From assembly GCA_003247575.1 (NCBI GenBank), contig QJZC01000049.1, positions 1 through 64,000 of the forward strand: a stretch of 64,000 nucleotides of DNA, in the 5' to 3' direction. Each line of letters starts with the position of its first letter. The stretch's first letter is position 1. Made by a program: the position numbers and the translations under genes. Below the pieces are notes generated by a model that was not told where the DNA came from, did not search any database, and was given only the letters and a program-made list of their open reading frames with translations. Origin of the DNA: Pseudomonadota bacterium. GTDB lineage: Bacteria; Myxococcota_A; UBA9160; SZUA-336. Of the stretch, positions 17,447-26,827 are shown piece after piece.

Positions 17447-20400
17447 CTAGGTGTTGAACTTATCGCCGCGAGCGATCCACTGCTCGATGTTGCGTTCGCT
17501 CCGGTCCCGCGGCCTTCCCGGGTGGATGATGCGCGCCGCACAGCGCTCTGCAGCACGAACGAGGTCGCTGTAGGGCCCTCCCGCAGCGTTCTGGATGTAG
17601 GCCTTTCGGTCGGGGCCATAGGCGAAGATTCGCGGGTTGAGCCGCGTGCACTCGTCACACGCCGTACACTCGCTCGAATCGATCCACGGAGCCAGCACGT
17701 CATCGGCCGTGGACTCCGCGGGAGCGCTCGCGGCGGCCTCGACAGGGGTCGTCTGGACCTCGGACGCGGCGACGAGCGACGACAGCGCGCCCTCGCCGAG
17801 CTCGTCCGAACCAGTGCTGAGCCTCATCAGGTTTTGAGCCAGTCGGGCCACCCACTGCCGCTGGAGTTCCTGCTCGATCTCCTCGCGCGACTCACCAGGT
17901 GCCCTCCCCTGCCCCGCGAGTGACCGAAGCATGCGAAAGAACCCTCGGCGCTCCTCCGACGACTCCACCATCGTGTGGTCGACGATCAACCGCTGCAGCT
18001 CCTGCTTCGAGCTCACAGTCCAGACGAACGGAAACCGACCTTCGCGATCGCTCACATCGAGCTCGAGGAACTCGGCGAGCGGAACCATGTTCTCGTTCCA
18101 TGTATCGCGCGGAGCCATCCGGAAGTGCTTCCGAAACCGAACCTCCGTCAGCGCGAAGTCTGCAAACGTCGTCGGGATCTCGAGTGTCTTCTCGCGCTTG
18201 CCTTCACGGTATCGCAGTTGATAGGTCGGCCAGTCTCGCTCCAGGTCCGGATTGCCTGTGAGGTCGAACGCTTCCTCCGGCAGGGGTCCTGCCTCTGGAT
18301 CGTATGAGAACAGCGGATAGGCCCGTGACTCGACCGCAAGCCTCGCCTGCGCGGAGCTCATGTCGTCGCCGATCCCGTGCTCCGGTTGGCACGAGCTGTA
18401 GATGTTGAACAAGGCCGGGCGTCGGGCCTTCAGCCCTCGAATGAACCCCTCGATCATGTGGCCCGGATGCGCGATCGTACTCTGGAGCACGAACGTCGTT
18501 CTGTGGGCCATACCGATCAGCCCGATCTCCTTGCGCGGCTCCTGCTTTCCCCTCCCCGTACGGCCGAACTGCGCCATGTCCGAGATCTGTCCCATGAACC
18601 CCGACGTGCATGCCTGACCTCCTGTATTGGAGTAGACCTGTGTATCGACGATCAGCACCTTGATCGGCTTGCCGGACGCCATCAGGCGGGACAGATTCTG
18701 GAATCCGATGTCGTACATCGCACCATCTCCGCCGACCGAAACCACGGGTGGGCACAGCTCCCATTCCTCATCGCTGAACTCTCGCCAGTCGAAGTAGACG
18801 AGATCCTCACGCGAGCGACCCACGACCAGATCACCGGCGAGCTCCTGCTCTGCCAGGCGAATCGCGCGGAACCCATCCGCCATCTTGGCCATGTGCCCCT
18901 CGAAGACACCCATAGCCAGCGACGGGGAGTCCTGGAAGAGATGATTCGCCCACGGAAACGGATACGGGTTGAACGGGAACGTGCTCCCCCAAACCGACGT
19001 ACAGCCCGTGGAGTTGAGGATGCCCATGCGCGACCGCCCGCGTCCCGTCACACCGCCACCATATTGATCGCGAAGCAACCTCAGATGCGACAGGAGGTCG
19101 CTCATCTCCTGGAGCCACTCGGTATCGATCGGTTCTGAAGATCCGCCGGAGCGTAGGCCGGATGTGAGCCCCTCGAGAGTGACATCCGTACGCGAGTTCT
19201 GGGCGAGGAAGTGCGCCAGCCGATCGCGATCACCGACATCGACGTCCTTCACGATCTTGAGCTGCACGTGCTGTTCGAGACGCGTGATCAGATCCTCGAG
19301 ATAAGCCTTGTGCCGCGCGATTCTCGGCTGCATGAGTGCTTCGACCGTCGCGACGAACAGATGCAAGGTCGTCTTCTCGGAGCAGCCCAGACAAGCCCCA
19401 TCCCCGCCGGAGAATGCGAGGTAGCAGTCCTTGTCGAGGAGCAACGTCTCCAGAGCACCGATGCCGCTCTCCAGGTCGTCGATGCGTAGAAAACGTTTGG
19501 GTGTATTCGGGAGATCCAACCATAGGTTCCAGCGCTGCCTCAGCAACGCGACCTTTTCGTCGGTCTGCCTCACTGGAACGAGCGCATCGTCGCCGCATAC
19601 CTCGACACACTCCATGCACCCCTTACACGAATACGGATTGACCGTGATCGAGAGAAGCCCCCCCTCACCGCGACCCTTCTTCTCGTTCAGGCTGTAGTAG
19701 GGACGCGTGATCGCCAATGGGAAATCGCCAAACTCCTCCTGGAACAGAGCGATCTCGGCTTCCAGTTTTGGGCGCGTCGCAGGGCTCGCCTCCAGCAGGG
19801 TCTTGGCGAAGGCATCTTCGAGGATTCCGTCTACGGAATCATTCGTTTCGGCCTCGCGGAGGAGCTGCTGCGCGTGTTCCTCTACACGCCGAATGGCCCG
19901 CGGGAGCTGCTCCAAGGCGTGCCCGTTGGAGCGAACCCGGCGCAGGATCGTGTCGAAGACGGCTCCGAGCTCGTGCACCAATCCAGGGATCGCGGTGTCG
20001 GGACAAACCGTCCAGCACTTCGCACAACCCGTACAGTTTTCGGGGACCCACTCCGGATGCTGGAAGCGAATCTGGGTCATATCTCGAAACAGGGCAGAGC
20101 TCGCCGGCATGACGCTGAGACCGATGAACGGATCCGTCAGATTGTCACTTCCCATGCCGCGTGCGTAGAAGCTCCCAGTCTGGTCCCAGAAGCGGTGAAT
20201 GTCGCTCAACGGACTACCGCTGCGCGGCAGCCTCTCGACCATGATCGGCATGGCGGGTGCTCGAGACTGCTCACCCGAGGCATTGGGATCGCTCAGGCCG
20301 GTAGGCTTGATCTCTTGCAGCTCGTCGAACCCTCGCTGGACAACGCGCAGATTGTCGGAGACGATCCGTGCTCCCTTGGACCCAAACTTGCGCTCGAGCT

Positions 20401-22399
20401 GTTCGCGGATCGCGTGCAGGAGACGCTCCTCGTCGAGTCCGGCTTCCTGCATCAAGCCGGACGCAGCAAAGAACGCCCCTTGGAAGGCGATGCCTTGCAT
20501 CCGGAGCTGGAGATCGGGATCGGTCGCTTCCTCGCGCGCGATACGGAATGCATCCAGAAAGTAGACACGCAGCTTCTTGTCCAGGATGATCTTCTGGAAC
20601 GGCCTCGGTATCGAGCTCCACACCTTCTCGGCGGAGCCGTGCTCGCTCTGGAGGATGAAGACACCTCCCTGCTTCAACCCGGCGAGCGCGTTGGTGTGGT
20701 GAAAGACGTTCGGATCGGGCGAGAGGACCACGTCAACGTAGAAGTACTCGCAGTTGACCCGGATCGGCTCGGGCGCAGCTGAAAGATAGTAGGTGGTCGG
20801 CTGCCCCTTCTTCTCTGAACCATACTTGGGGTTCGCTTTGACGTGGTAGCCAAGCAGGTCGAACAACGTGAGCGCGAGGTTCTTCCCGGTGGTGATCGCT
20901 CCCCAGCCACCCACTGAATGGAAGCGCGCCGTGATGCTCTTCGGGGGCATGAGGTTGGGGTTCTCCGAGCCTCGCAGAGCCAGACTCCTCACCCCGGGAT
21001 AGGCCTCCTCGATCGCATCCTGGTGTATGCGCTGCGTCGGCGTGCGGGGCTCAGAGTGCAGGAAGTCGATCGACAGGTAGAAGAACCGACGGCCTTTCCC
21101 CTCTGGAAGCATGTTCTCGACGGCAGCGACGAGCCCCTCCGGCTGCAGATCTCGGCTACCCAGTCCAAACGATCCGGAGTAGAGCATCGGAATTCTGGAC
21201 AGATCGCCATAGGGAATCAGGTCGGGATAGGAGCCGGGATCGCGTGCACACTCGATACACTTGCTGACGACGCCCCGAACCTCTCGCATGAGAGGAAGGT
21301 CTCCTGCCAGCGGCTGGTCCAGCCGTTCGAGAACGCAGACTCCCTTCTTGCCCTCGAGGAATCGGGCAATGAGGTCCGAAGGGAACGGGCGGAACATGCA
21401 CAGGTTCAGGACGCCCACGCGCAGCTTCCGGCGATCTCGCAGATAGTCCGCAACAGCCTCCGCGGTGGGAATCAGGCTCCCCTGTCCCAGAATCACGTAG
21501 TCTGCATCCTCTACTCGATACGCCATGACGCGTGCGTACGCACGCCCCGTCAGCTCCTGAAATTCGGCAAATGCCCGGTCGACGAGCTCACGCACGTGAT
21601 CGAAGAAGTAGGGACGTTGTGCAGCGACGCTCTGCATGTAGGAGTCCTGGTTCTGAACCACTCCCGCCATCACGGGGTTGTCCACATCCCACAGGATCGG
21701 GATCCGTCTCCGACTCGCACCGTAGATCATTCTCTGTGCAGGTGTAGGAGATTCGATGACGTCGTCGGGGCGTCCGAGGTACTCCGCGACCAGCTCCCTC
21801 TCCGGGACCTGAATCGACTCGATCAGATGAGTCGTCAGAAAGCCATCCTGCGCCACCGCTCCCGGAGTCAGAGAGAGCTCCGCTGTTCGGTGCGCGATCA
21901 GGTTCAGGTCGGCAGCACTCTGCGCGTCCTTGGCGAAGAGTTGGAAGAAGCCGGTATCGTCGATGCAGTGGTAGTCGTCGTGACCGGCATGCACGTTCAG
22001 AGTCGCCTTGGTCATGGCACGCGCACCGATGTTGAGGACGTAGGTGAGGCGCTTCCCCACGGCCGCATACAACGACTCGTGCATGTATGCGATCCCCTGC
22101 CCAGACGAAAAATTCGCGGATCGCAGGCCCGTCATCGAGAGGCCCGCCGTCACCGCGGCGGCGGCGTGCTCCCCCTCCGGCTCGACGAAGATCAGCGGCC
22201 GCCCGGAGATGTTGATGTGGCCAGCAGCCACGGCTTCCGCCCAGTACTCCCCCATCTGCGTGGAAGGCGTGATCGGATACGCTCCGGCAGCATCGCTCGC
22301 CTCACGCTCACACAGGATGACTGCTGAATTCCCGTCGACCGCGGCGCGCACACCGGGATACCGCACCTCGAGCTTCGCGTCACCTCGCCGACCAAACAT
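17447..22399 (-). CDS. nifJ: Pyruvate:ferredoxin (flavodoxin) oxidoreductase, enlarged, with C-terminal ferredoxin-like domain
   Basis: A 1650-residue single-chain PFOR that oxidises pyruvate plus CoA to acetyl-CoA and CO2, reducing ferredoxin. Usual length is about 1170-1200. In order: alpha domain (AAYPITPS-type segment AGAYPITPSTQMGEYWAEA near residue 40), gamma domain (SVGGWGAITTGKNLALTLFDLLGY), first Fe-S motif CTGCAKCWTVCP near residue 790, a mostly helical insertion of about 100 residues, second motif CKGCMECVEVCG near residue 925, then the thiamine-diphosphate beta domain (GGDGAMYDIGFQNLSRLMASG, SNTGGQACTSG) near residue 1220. A linker rich in A, E and S leads to a third Cys motif CTACDEC with a distal Cys in ERCAARIIHPGRP (about residue 1575 onward). 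The ATG at 22399 has GGGGGAG upstream and is preferred over a TTG four codons earlier. It sits between rnfB and rnfC. Confidence 0.93.
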   Translation of the reverse strand: MFGRRGDAKLEVRYPGVRAAVDGNSAVILCEREASDAAGAYPITPSTQMGEYWAEAVAAGHINISGRPLIFVEPEGEHAAAAVTAGLSMTGLRSANFSSGQGIAYMHESLYAAVGKRLTYVLNIGARAMTKATLNVHAGHDDYHCIDDTGFFQLFAKDAQSAADLNLIAHRTAELSLTPGAVAQDGFLTTHLIESIQVPERELVAEYLGRPDDVIESPTPAQRMIYGASRRRIPILWDVDNPVMAGVVQNQDSYMQSVAAQRPYFFDHVRELVDRAFAEFQELTGRAYARVMAYRVEDADYVILGQGSLIPTAEAVADYLRDRRKLRVGVLNLCMFRPFPSDLIARFLEGKKGVCVLERLDQPLAGDLPLMREVRGVVSKCIECARDPGSYPDLIPYGDLSRIPMLYSGSFGLGSRDLQPEGLVAAVENMLPEGKGRRFFYLSIDFLHSEPRTPTQRIHQDAIEEAYPGVRSLALRGSENPNLMPPKSITARFHSVGGWGAITTGKNLALTLFDLLGYHVKANPKYGSEKKGQPTTYYLSAAPEPIRVNCEYFYVDVVLSPDPNVFHHTNALAGLKQGGVFILQSEHGSAEKVWSSIPRPFQKIILDKKLRVYFLDAFRIAREEATDPDLQLRMQGIAFQGAFFAASGLMQEAGLDEERLLHAIREQLERKFGSKGARIVSDNLRVVQRGFDELQEIKPTGLSDPNASGEQSRAPAMPIMVERLPRSGSPLSDIHRFWDQTGSFYARGMGSDNLTDPFIGLSVMPASSALFRDMTQIRFQHPEWVPENCTGCAKCWTVCPDTAIPGLVHELGAVFDTILRRVRSNGHALEQLPRAIRRVEEHAQQLLREAETNDSVDGILEDAFAKTLLEASPATRPKLEAEIALFQEEFGDFPLAITRPYYSLNEKKGRGEGGLLSITVNPYSCKGCMECVEVCGDDALVPVRQTDEKVALLRQRWNLWLDLPNTPKRFLRIDDLESGIGALETLLLDKDCYLAFSGGDGACLGCSEKTTLHLFVATVEALMQPRIARHKAYLEDLITRLEQHVQLKIVKDVDVGDRDRLAHFLAQNSRTDVTLEGLTSGLRSGGSSEPIDTEWLQEMSDLLSHLRLLRDQYGGGVTGRGRSRMGILNSTGCTSVWGSTFPFNPYPFPWANHLFQDSPSLAMGVFEGHMAKMADGFRAIRLAEQELAGDLVVGRSREDLVYFDWREFSDEEWELCPPVVSVGGDGAMYDIGFQNLSRLMASGKPIKVLIVDTQVYSNTGGQACTSGFMGQISDMAQFGRTGRGKQEPRKEIGLIGMAHRTTFVLQSTIAHPGHMIEGFIRGLKARRPALFNIYSSCQPEHGIGDDMSSAQARLAVESRAYPLFSYDPEAGPLPEEAFDLTGNPDLERDWPTYQLRYREGKREKTLEIPTTFADFALTEVRFRKHFRMAPRDTWNENMVPLAEFLELDVSDREGRFPFVWTVSSKQELQRLIVDHTMVESSEERRGFFRMLRSLAGQGRAPGESREEIEQELQRQWVARLAQNLMRLSTGSDELGEGALSSLVAASEVQTTPVEAAASAPAESTADDVLAPWIDSSECTACDECTRLNPRIFAYGPDRKAYIQNAAGGPYSDLVRAAERCAARIIHPGRPRDRSERNIEQWIARGDKFNT

Positions 22400-22432
22400 G
22401 CACTCCCCCAATCTCAGGCTGTACTCTATGCT

Positions 22433-23296
22433 TCAAGTCGCACCATCCGGGCGACCGCCGCGTCGGATGATACGACGGGCGGATGCGCCCACGCAGAAGC
22501 CGCGCTCCTTCTCGAACCAGCCGATGGCGCCCGTCGGGCAGCGCTCGATCGCACCGCGTGGAATGCTCCCCCCCGAGTAGTCTAGCTTCGGCAGACCGCC
22601 TTCCATCGAGATCTGTCCGGGCGCATCGACTGCACAGCGTGCGCAGGCAGTGCAGGCTACCTCGCACTCTTCGAGGATCGCGTCGCCGGAAGCGCGAGAG
22701 GCACAGGCGACCCACATGGGCTGCTCGACGGGTTGTAGCGAGAAGAGATCCTTCGGACACGCGCGAACACAATCGCCGCAGGCCGTACAGGCGGCCTCGA
22801 TCACGCGCGGAAGATCGTGCGCGTCCATGTAGATTGCATCGAAGTCGCAAGCCGCGGCGCAGTCTGCGAGCCCCAGACATCCCCAAAAGCAGCCCTTGCC
22901 TCCGCCCGAGACCAGTGCCGCCGCGCCGCACGACCCGAGTCCACGATAGCGCGCGCGGGATCGGGCGACATTGGTCCCTCCAGCGCACGCAAGCCGCGCC
23001 ACTCGCCTCTCGCTCACACCGACGTCTACACCAAGAAAGGTAGCTATGCGTCGGTGTTGGGCCGCGTTCCCTACGGTGCAGCCGCTCGGCGACACTTCCC
23101 CCCGAACGAGAGCCTCGGCGAAAGGCCGGCATCCCGGAAGACCACACGCACCGCAGTTCGCATGAGGAAGCATCTCCTCCACTTGGTCGATGCGAGGATC
23201 CTCGACGACGTGCAGCCACCGGTGTGCGGCCACGAGCACGCTCGTCAGCAAGAACATGAGCGCCGCGAGCGCGAGGACCACGATGACGAGACTCAT
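22433..23296 (-). CDS. rnfB: Rnf complex subunit B (ferredoxin-like), degenerate cluster sites
   Basis: A 287-residue protein with an N-terminal TM helix (LVIVVLALAALMFLLTSVLVAA) and the RnfB signature ANCGACGLPGCRPFAEAL near residue 47. It resembles the long clostridial/Bacteroidetes-type RnfB (GCFWGCLGLADCAAAC, then CTACGDCVRACPKDL). Two later sites look damaged: CTACARCAVDAPG lacks the fourth Cys, and the last site keeps only the distal RCPTGAI with no CxxCxxC before it. It may carry fewer Fe-S clusters than its relatives. It sits 12 bases after apbE and about 33 before the nifJ start. Confidence 0.9.
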   Translation of the reverse strand: MSLVIVVLALAALMFLLTSVLVAAHRWLHVVEDPRIDQVEEMLPHANCGACGLPGCRPFAEALVRGEVSPSGCTVGNAAQHRRIATFLGVDVGVSERRVARLACAGGTNVARSRARYRGLGSCGAAALVSGGGKGCFWGCLGLADCAAACDFDAIYMDAHDLPRVIEAACTACGDCVRACPKDLFSLQPVEQPMWVACASRASGDAILEECEVACTACARCAVDAPGQISMEGGLPKLDYSGGSIPRGAIERCPTGAIGWFEKERGFCVGASARRIIRRGGRPDGAT

Positions 23297-23308
23297 TCGA
23301 TGTATCTC

Positions 23309-24580
23309 TCACAGCAAATGAAACCCTGCAGTCCGGACCACGTCCAGATTCTTCGTGATCAGGCAGCCTTCACAGTCGGGCAGCGACTCCAGCAAGTCTC
23401 GCCCGCGCTGCGGTCCGAGGGTCATGACCAAGGTGGCGAGGCCATCCGCCCACGCGGCATCGGTCGCAACGACCGTGGCGCTAGCGAGCTCCGGAGCGGA
23501 GCGGCCGGTACGCGGATCGAGGATGTGGTGCTGGACTCGGCTGCGCTCGAAGCTCTGCATGTAGTCGCCGGATGTGGCCACCGCACACCCGGACACCAGG
23601 CCACGTGCGAGCGTACCCCTCTCGCCTTCGGAGTCGGCTCCAGTCAGCCGCTCCGCACTCCGGCCAGACAGAGCAAAGCGTCCCCAGATCCCGGGAGAGC
23701 GAGGATGCTGGATACCCAAGGTCCACGGCTCTCCGCTCGGCTTGCGGCCCCGCGCGATCAGGTCTCCACCCGCCTCGAGAAATACGTTCCGATATCCCTC
23801 TCGTTGCAGCACCTCGAGACCGCGTTCCAGAACGTATCCCTTGCCGATCCCGTCCAAGGTGAGCTTCATCCCTTCGCGCTCGAAGCTCACACGCTCGGGC
23901 GTGACGGTCAGCGCGCGCTGCCCAACACGCTCGAGCAAAGCTTCCACCTCGCGGGTAGACGGGAGCGATCGACCTCGGTGCTGATGCTGATAATAGAGGT
24001 CGAGAAGTGGCTGCACGGTCGTATCGAAGACGCCGTCGCCGAGCTCGTGGAGCTTCTGAGACGTCGTCAGCAGCGCTACGAGATCGGGCTGCGAGGGAAC
24101 GACACTGCCGTGGGCATTCAACCGCGATACGTCGCTGTCTGGTGTGAAGCGACTGAGCTGCTGCTCGACTCGAAACATGCGATCGAGCGCCGCATCGGCG
24201 GCCTTCGCCATCGCCTCGGCGTCGTCCCCGATGATCCGGAGGCGCAGCTCCGTGCCCATGAGGATTCGCGACCGAACCACGGAGGTCGTACGGAGGTCGC
24301 TACGCAGCACCCACGCGCCTGCCATTGCCGAGCTCACCGCGATCAGACGAATGACATCGCGACGATTGAGCCAGGCCGAGTGCGGGCCTCGAGCTTGCGA
24401 GCGATCCAGCTTCGATCCTGGCGTGGCCGCTGAGGACGACTCTTTAGCCGATGGAGCGAGCACGCTGCACGGCGCGGGCATACCCGCGGCCGGCGTGGAA
24501 GCCGGCGGCCGCTCCGTGCTGGAATGCGAGGCCCTGAACGAGTCGCGGTTCATCGAGAGACGGAACCAAGCAGGATCCAT
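23309..24580 (-). CDS. apbE: FAD:protein FMN transferase (ApbE)
   Basis: Attaches FMN covalently to Thr in RnfG and RnfD-type proteins, acting outside the cytoplasmic membrane. Family hallmarks: MGTELRLRIIG, RFTPDSDVSRLNAHG, LDGIGKGYVLERGLEVL, NVFLEAGGDLIARGRKPSGEPWTLGIQHP, SGCAVATSGDYMQSFE, HHILDPRTGRSAPE and ATVVATDAAWADGLAT. The ORF has a long low-complexity N-terminus (about 70 residues) before a twin-Arg-containing hydrophobic segment NRRDVIRLIAVSSAMAGAWVL. The start is uncertain: the ATG at 24580 has AGGAGG almost touching it, and an ATG at 24553 has no clear site. It is 12 bases upstream of rnfB, fitting a role in maturing this Rnf complex. Confidence 0.92.
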   Translation of the reverse strand: MDPAWFRLSMNRDSFRASHSSTERPPASTPAAGMPAPCSVLAPSAKESSSAATPGSKLDRSQARGPHSAWLNRRDVIRLIAVSSAMAGAWVLRSDLRTTSVVRSRILMGTELRLRIIGDDAEAMAKAADAALDRMFRVEQQLSRFTPDSDVSRLNAHGSVVPSQPDLVALLTTSQKLHELGDGVFDTTVQPLLDLYYQHQHRGRSLPSTREVEALLERVGQRALTVTPERVSFEREGMKLTLDGIGKGYVLERGLEVLQREGYRNVFLEAGGDLIARGRKPSGEPWTLGIQHPRSPGIWGRFALSGRSAERLTGADSEGERGTLARGLVSGCAVATSGDYMQSFERSRVQHHILDPRTGRSAPELASATVVATDAAWADGLATLVMTLGPQRGRDLLESLPDCEGCLITKNLDVVRTAGFHLL

Positions 24581-24768
24581 ACCTCCTGCGACTTGCGAGA
24601 TGCCGAGCTCGATCGCGGGGCACCAGGTCTCCCTTGGTGCACGGAGCGCCCATCGCCTGTGACAACCTGCCTACCAATCGAGTCAGCCTGTCCCATCCAA
24701 GAACTCATCGCGGGAACTTCCCCACCTTCGCCTCGCCCTCACTCGGCGCCGCAGATCCGAGACGATCC

Positions 24769-26370
24769 CTACCAGTGCAGCGCGCGAAGCTGGGAGCGCT
24801 TCTTCTGCTGATGTGCCTGCATGCGGCCGAGAATGTCGATCAATGTGCGCACCGCTTCGAGAATATAGGGCCCCTTGTTCAACATTACGCACTCTGCGCG
24901 CTCGCCCATGGCTGCATCGGTGAGCTCCGGTCGCGACGCGATTCCCCGCTTGGCGAGGGACTCCAGCACCTGGGTAGCCCAGATGACGGGGACGTGCGCA
25001 GCCTCGCAGAGCCACAACAGCTCCTCCTGTACTTCCGCCATGCGTTCGCCACCGACCTCGACGGCGAGGTCCCCTCGCGCGATCATCACACCGACCCTGT
25101 GCCGACCGATGGTTCCGAGGAGAATGTCCGGCAGGTTTTTCACGGCTTGCCGCGTCTCGATCTTGGCGATGATGGGAAGCCGAGAGGCACCCCGGACAGC
25201 GAGCTCGGCAACCAGCCGGTCCATGTCGGCCAGAGATCGCACGAACGAGTAGCCGACGAGATCCGCGTGGGAAGCGACGAAATCCAGCGCGCGCTCGTCG
25301 GCGCTCGACAGCGCAGGCAGATCCAACTCGGTCTCGGGGAAGTTCATCCCCTTACCGTGCTTGATGCGCGCTCCGTGGGGTGACAGGTGCACCAGACGGA
25401 CCCGCGCCCCAGCCGCATCGATCGACTCGACCACACCCCCGATCTCGCCATCGTCGATCCAGACGGGATCCCCAACGCGCAGCAGGTCACACACCCCTGG
25501 GTAGGTGCACGAGATCTGGACCTTCGCATCCTCTGTTGCCGACTTCGCCGGCATGACCAACCTCGCAGGCTCGGAGTCCCGCCCCGGGCGAACCGCTCGA
25601 ACGAGCAGGATGGCCTCGCCACGCATGACTCGGGACGACCGCCCTGCCTGCTCCTCGAACCCCGGCTTCTGCTGCATTCCCACGCCAGCGACCGCGGTGC
25701 GAATCTTGTGTCCTGGCAGATCCATCATCACGCGACAGCGACGACCGGAGCTGAGCTCCACATCGCGGATCAGAGCAATCATCTTCTCCCAGGCTCGGAG
25801 GTCATCGTGCGCGCAATTGATGCGGGCACAATCCATTCCCTCCTGCATCAGCCCCATCAGCAGTGCGCGATCGGTCGCGGCCTCGCTCGGGAGAGTGACC
25901 ATGACTCGCACCTGTCTTCTCTCGGGCGGAGGACCGAAGATCGAGTCGGTGTTCTCCCGCAACAGCGCGCGCCCCGCGCGATAGGACAGCCGCTGAGGCG
26001 CGGACTCCACTGCGGCAGGGCTGGCACTCTCCTGCAGATCTCGATGGGGGACAGTGACTTTCCCGAGCAAGTCGATGACCTTGTCGAGCGTATCGATCAC
26101 GTGAGCTTCGGATCTGCCGAGCGAAGATAGACCGTGCTCCGCAAGACGTTCCTGCAACGATCTCAGATCGTGCTTCCGCAGGCTGACGTAGTGCGCGAGA
26201 TTGAGCGAGCTCGCTGTGAAGTCTCCGCTCGGATAGCAGCCAGCATAGGGCTCGAGTCGCGCCCGGGCGTCGGAAACGATTTCTGCCCGGAGCGCCACGA
26301 GTTCGCGACGCAGCGCAGGAAGCTCGAACTCCGCGGCCGACTGCGAATCAGAACCAGCACCATGCACCAT
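24769..26370 (-). CDS. Pyruvate-kinase-like protein without the C-terminal regulatory domain
   Basis: A 533-residue protein. Residues 1 to about 140 are a helical extension (LAHYVSLRKHDLRSLQERLAEHGLSSLGRSEAHV), a feature of a divergent pyruvate kinase family. From about 150 the kinase barrel is clear: VRVMVTLPSEAATD, GMDCARINCAHDD, VMMDLPGHKIRT, then the B domain, KIETRQAVKNLPDIL with the catalytic Lys, MIARGDLAVEVGGERMAEVQEELLWLCEAAHVPVIWATQVLESL, and TDAAMGERAECVMLNKGP. The chain ends soon after, so the usual C domain that binds allosteric effectors is missing. The ATG at 26370 has GGGAGAGAGG upstream. It would make pyruvate plus ATP from phosphoenolpyruvate. It is the first gene of the PFOR-Rnf cluster, 188 bases ahead of apbE. 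Confidence 0.85.
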   Translation of the reverse strand: MVHGAGSDSQSAAEFELPALRRELVALRAEIVSDARARLEPYAGCYPSGDFTASSLNLAHYVSLRKHDLRSLQERLAEHGLSSLGRSEAHVIDTLDKVIDLLGKVTVPHRDLQESASPAAVESAPQRLSYRAGRALLRENTDSIFGPPPERRQVRVMVTLPSEAATDRALLMGLMQEGMDCARINCAHDDLRAWEKMIALIRDVELSSGRRCRVMMDLPGHKIRTAVAGVGMQQKPGFEEQAGRSSRVMRGEAILLVRAVRPGRDSEPARLVMPAKSATEDAKVQISCTYPGVCDLLRVGDPVWIDDGEIGGVVESIDAAGARVRLVHLSPHGARIKHGKGMNFPETELDLPALSSADERALDFVASHADLVGYSFVRSLADMDRLVAELAVRGASRLPIIAKIETRQAVKNLPDILLGTIGRHRVGVMIARGDLAVEVGGERMAEVQEELLWLCEAAHVPVIWATQVLESLAKRGIASRPELTDAAMGERAECVMLNKGPYILEAVRTLIDILGRMQAHQQKKRSQLRALHW

Positions 26371-26827
26371 GCAGCCTCTCTCCCATCTCCTCACGAAGGG
26401 CGCCACTTTCAGGTGCCGTCCGCGGGCTACCGCCACAGTATTCGAGCTGCGTCACAACTCGATGAAGCTCCGAGGAAGCTCACGAGCACGATTCCAGCGG
26501 CGTGCAGGCATTCCGTCTCGATCTACGACAGGATGTCCCGCGGGTGTCACGCAGATCCCCTTCCAGCGTGTCGATCGAACCGACCGCGCACGGTCGATCG
26601 ACCTGGCCGTGCGGCCAAAAACTCGCCGGATCGCGGTTCCGCGGTACCCGTGCGGCGCAACGGTCTTTCTGCGACACCCAATTCCGCAACATGTGGATCC
26701 CCCGAGAAGCGCTGCCGCGCAGTAAGGCAGACTTCATTCTCGACTTAACCCCTTCGTCATGCAGGCTCCTGCCGGAAGGCATGGCTCTTGCTGGCTTCGG
26801 GACGAACGGCACCAACAAGGATGTGAT
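26371..26827. other. Divergent intergenic region
   Basis: 457 bases between the pyruvate-kinase-like gene (minus) and the GT4 glycosyltransferase (plus). It should hold the promoter of the whole PFOR-Rnf cluster. I see no clear sigma-70 boxes, repeated operator or riboswitch-like fold. Confidence 0.35.

Noticed and set aside
17447-22399. The very long PFOR frame as an assembly error joining two genes
   Set aside because: All domains are in the expected order without interruption, the linker is smooth and the fused motif has a complete Cys set.
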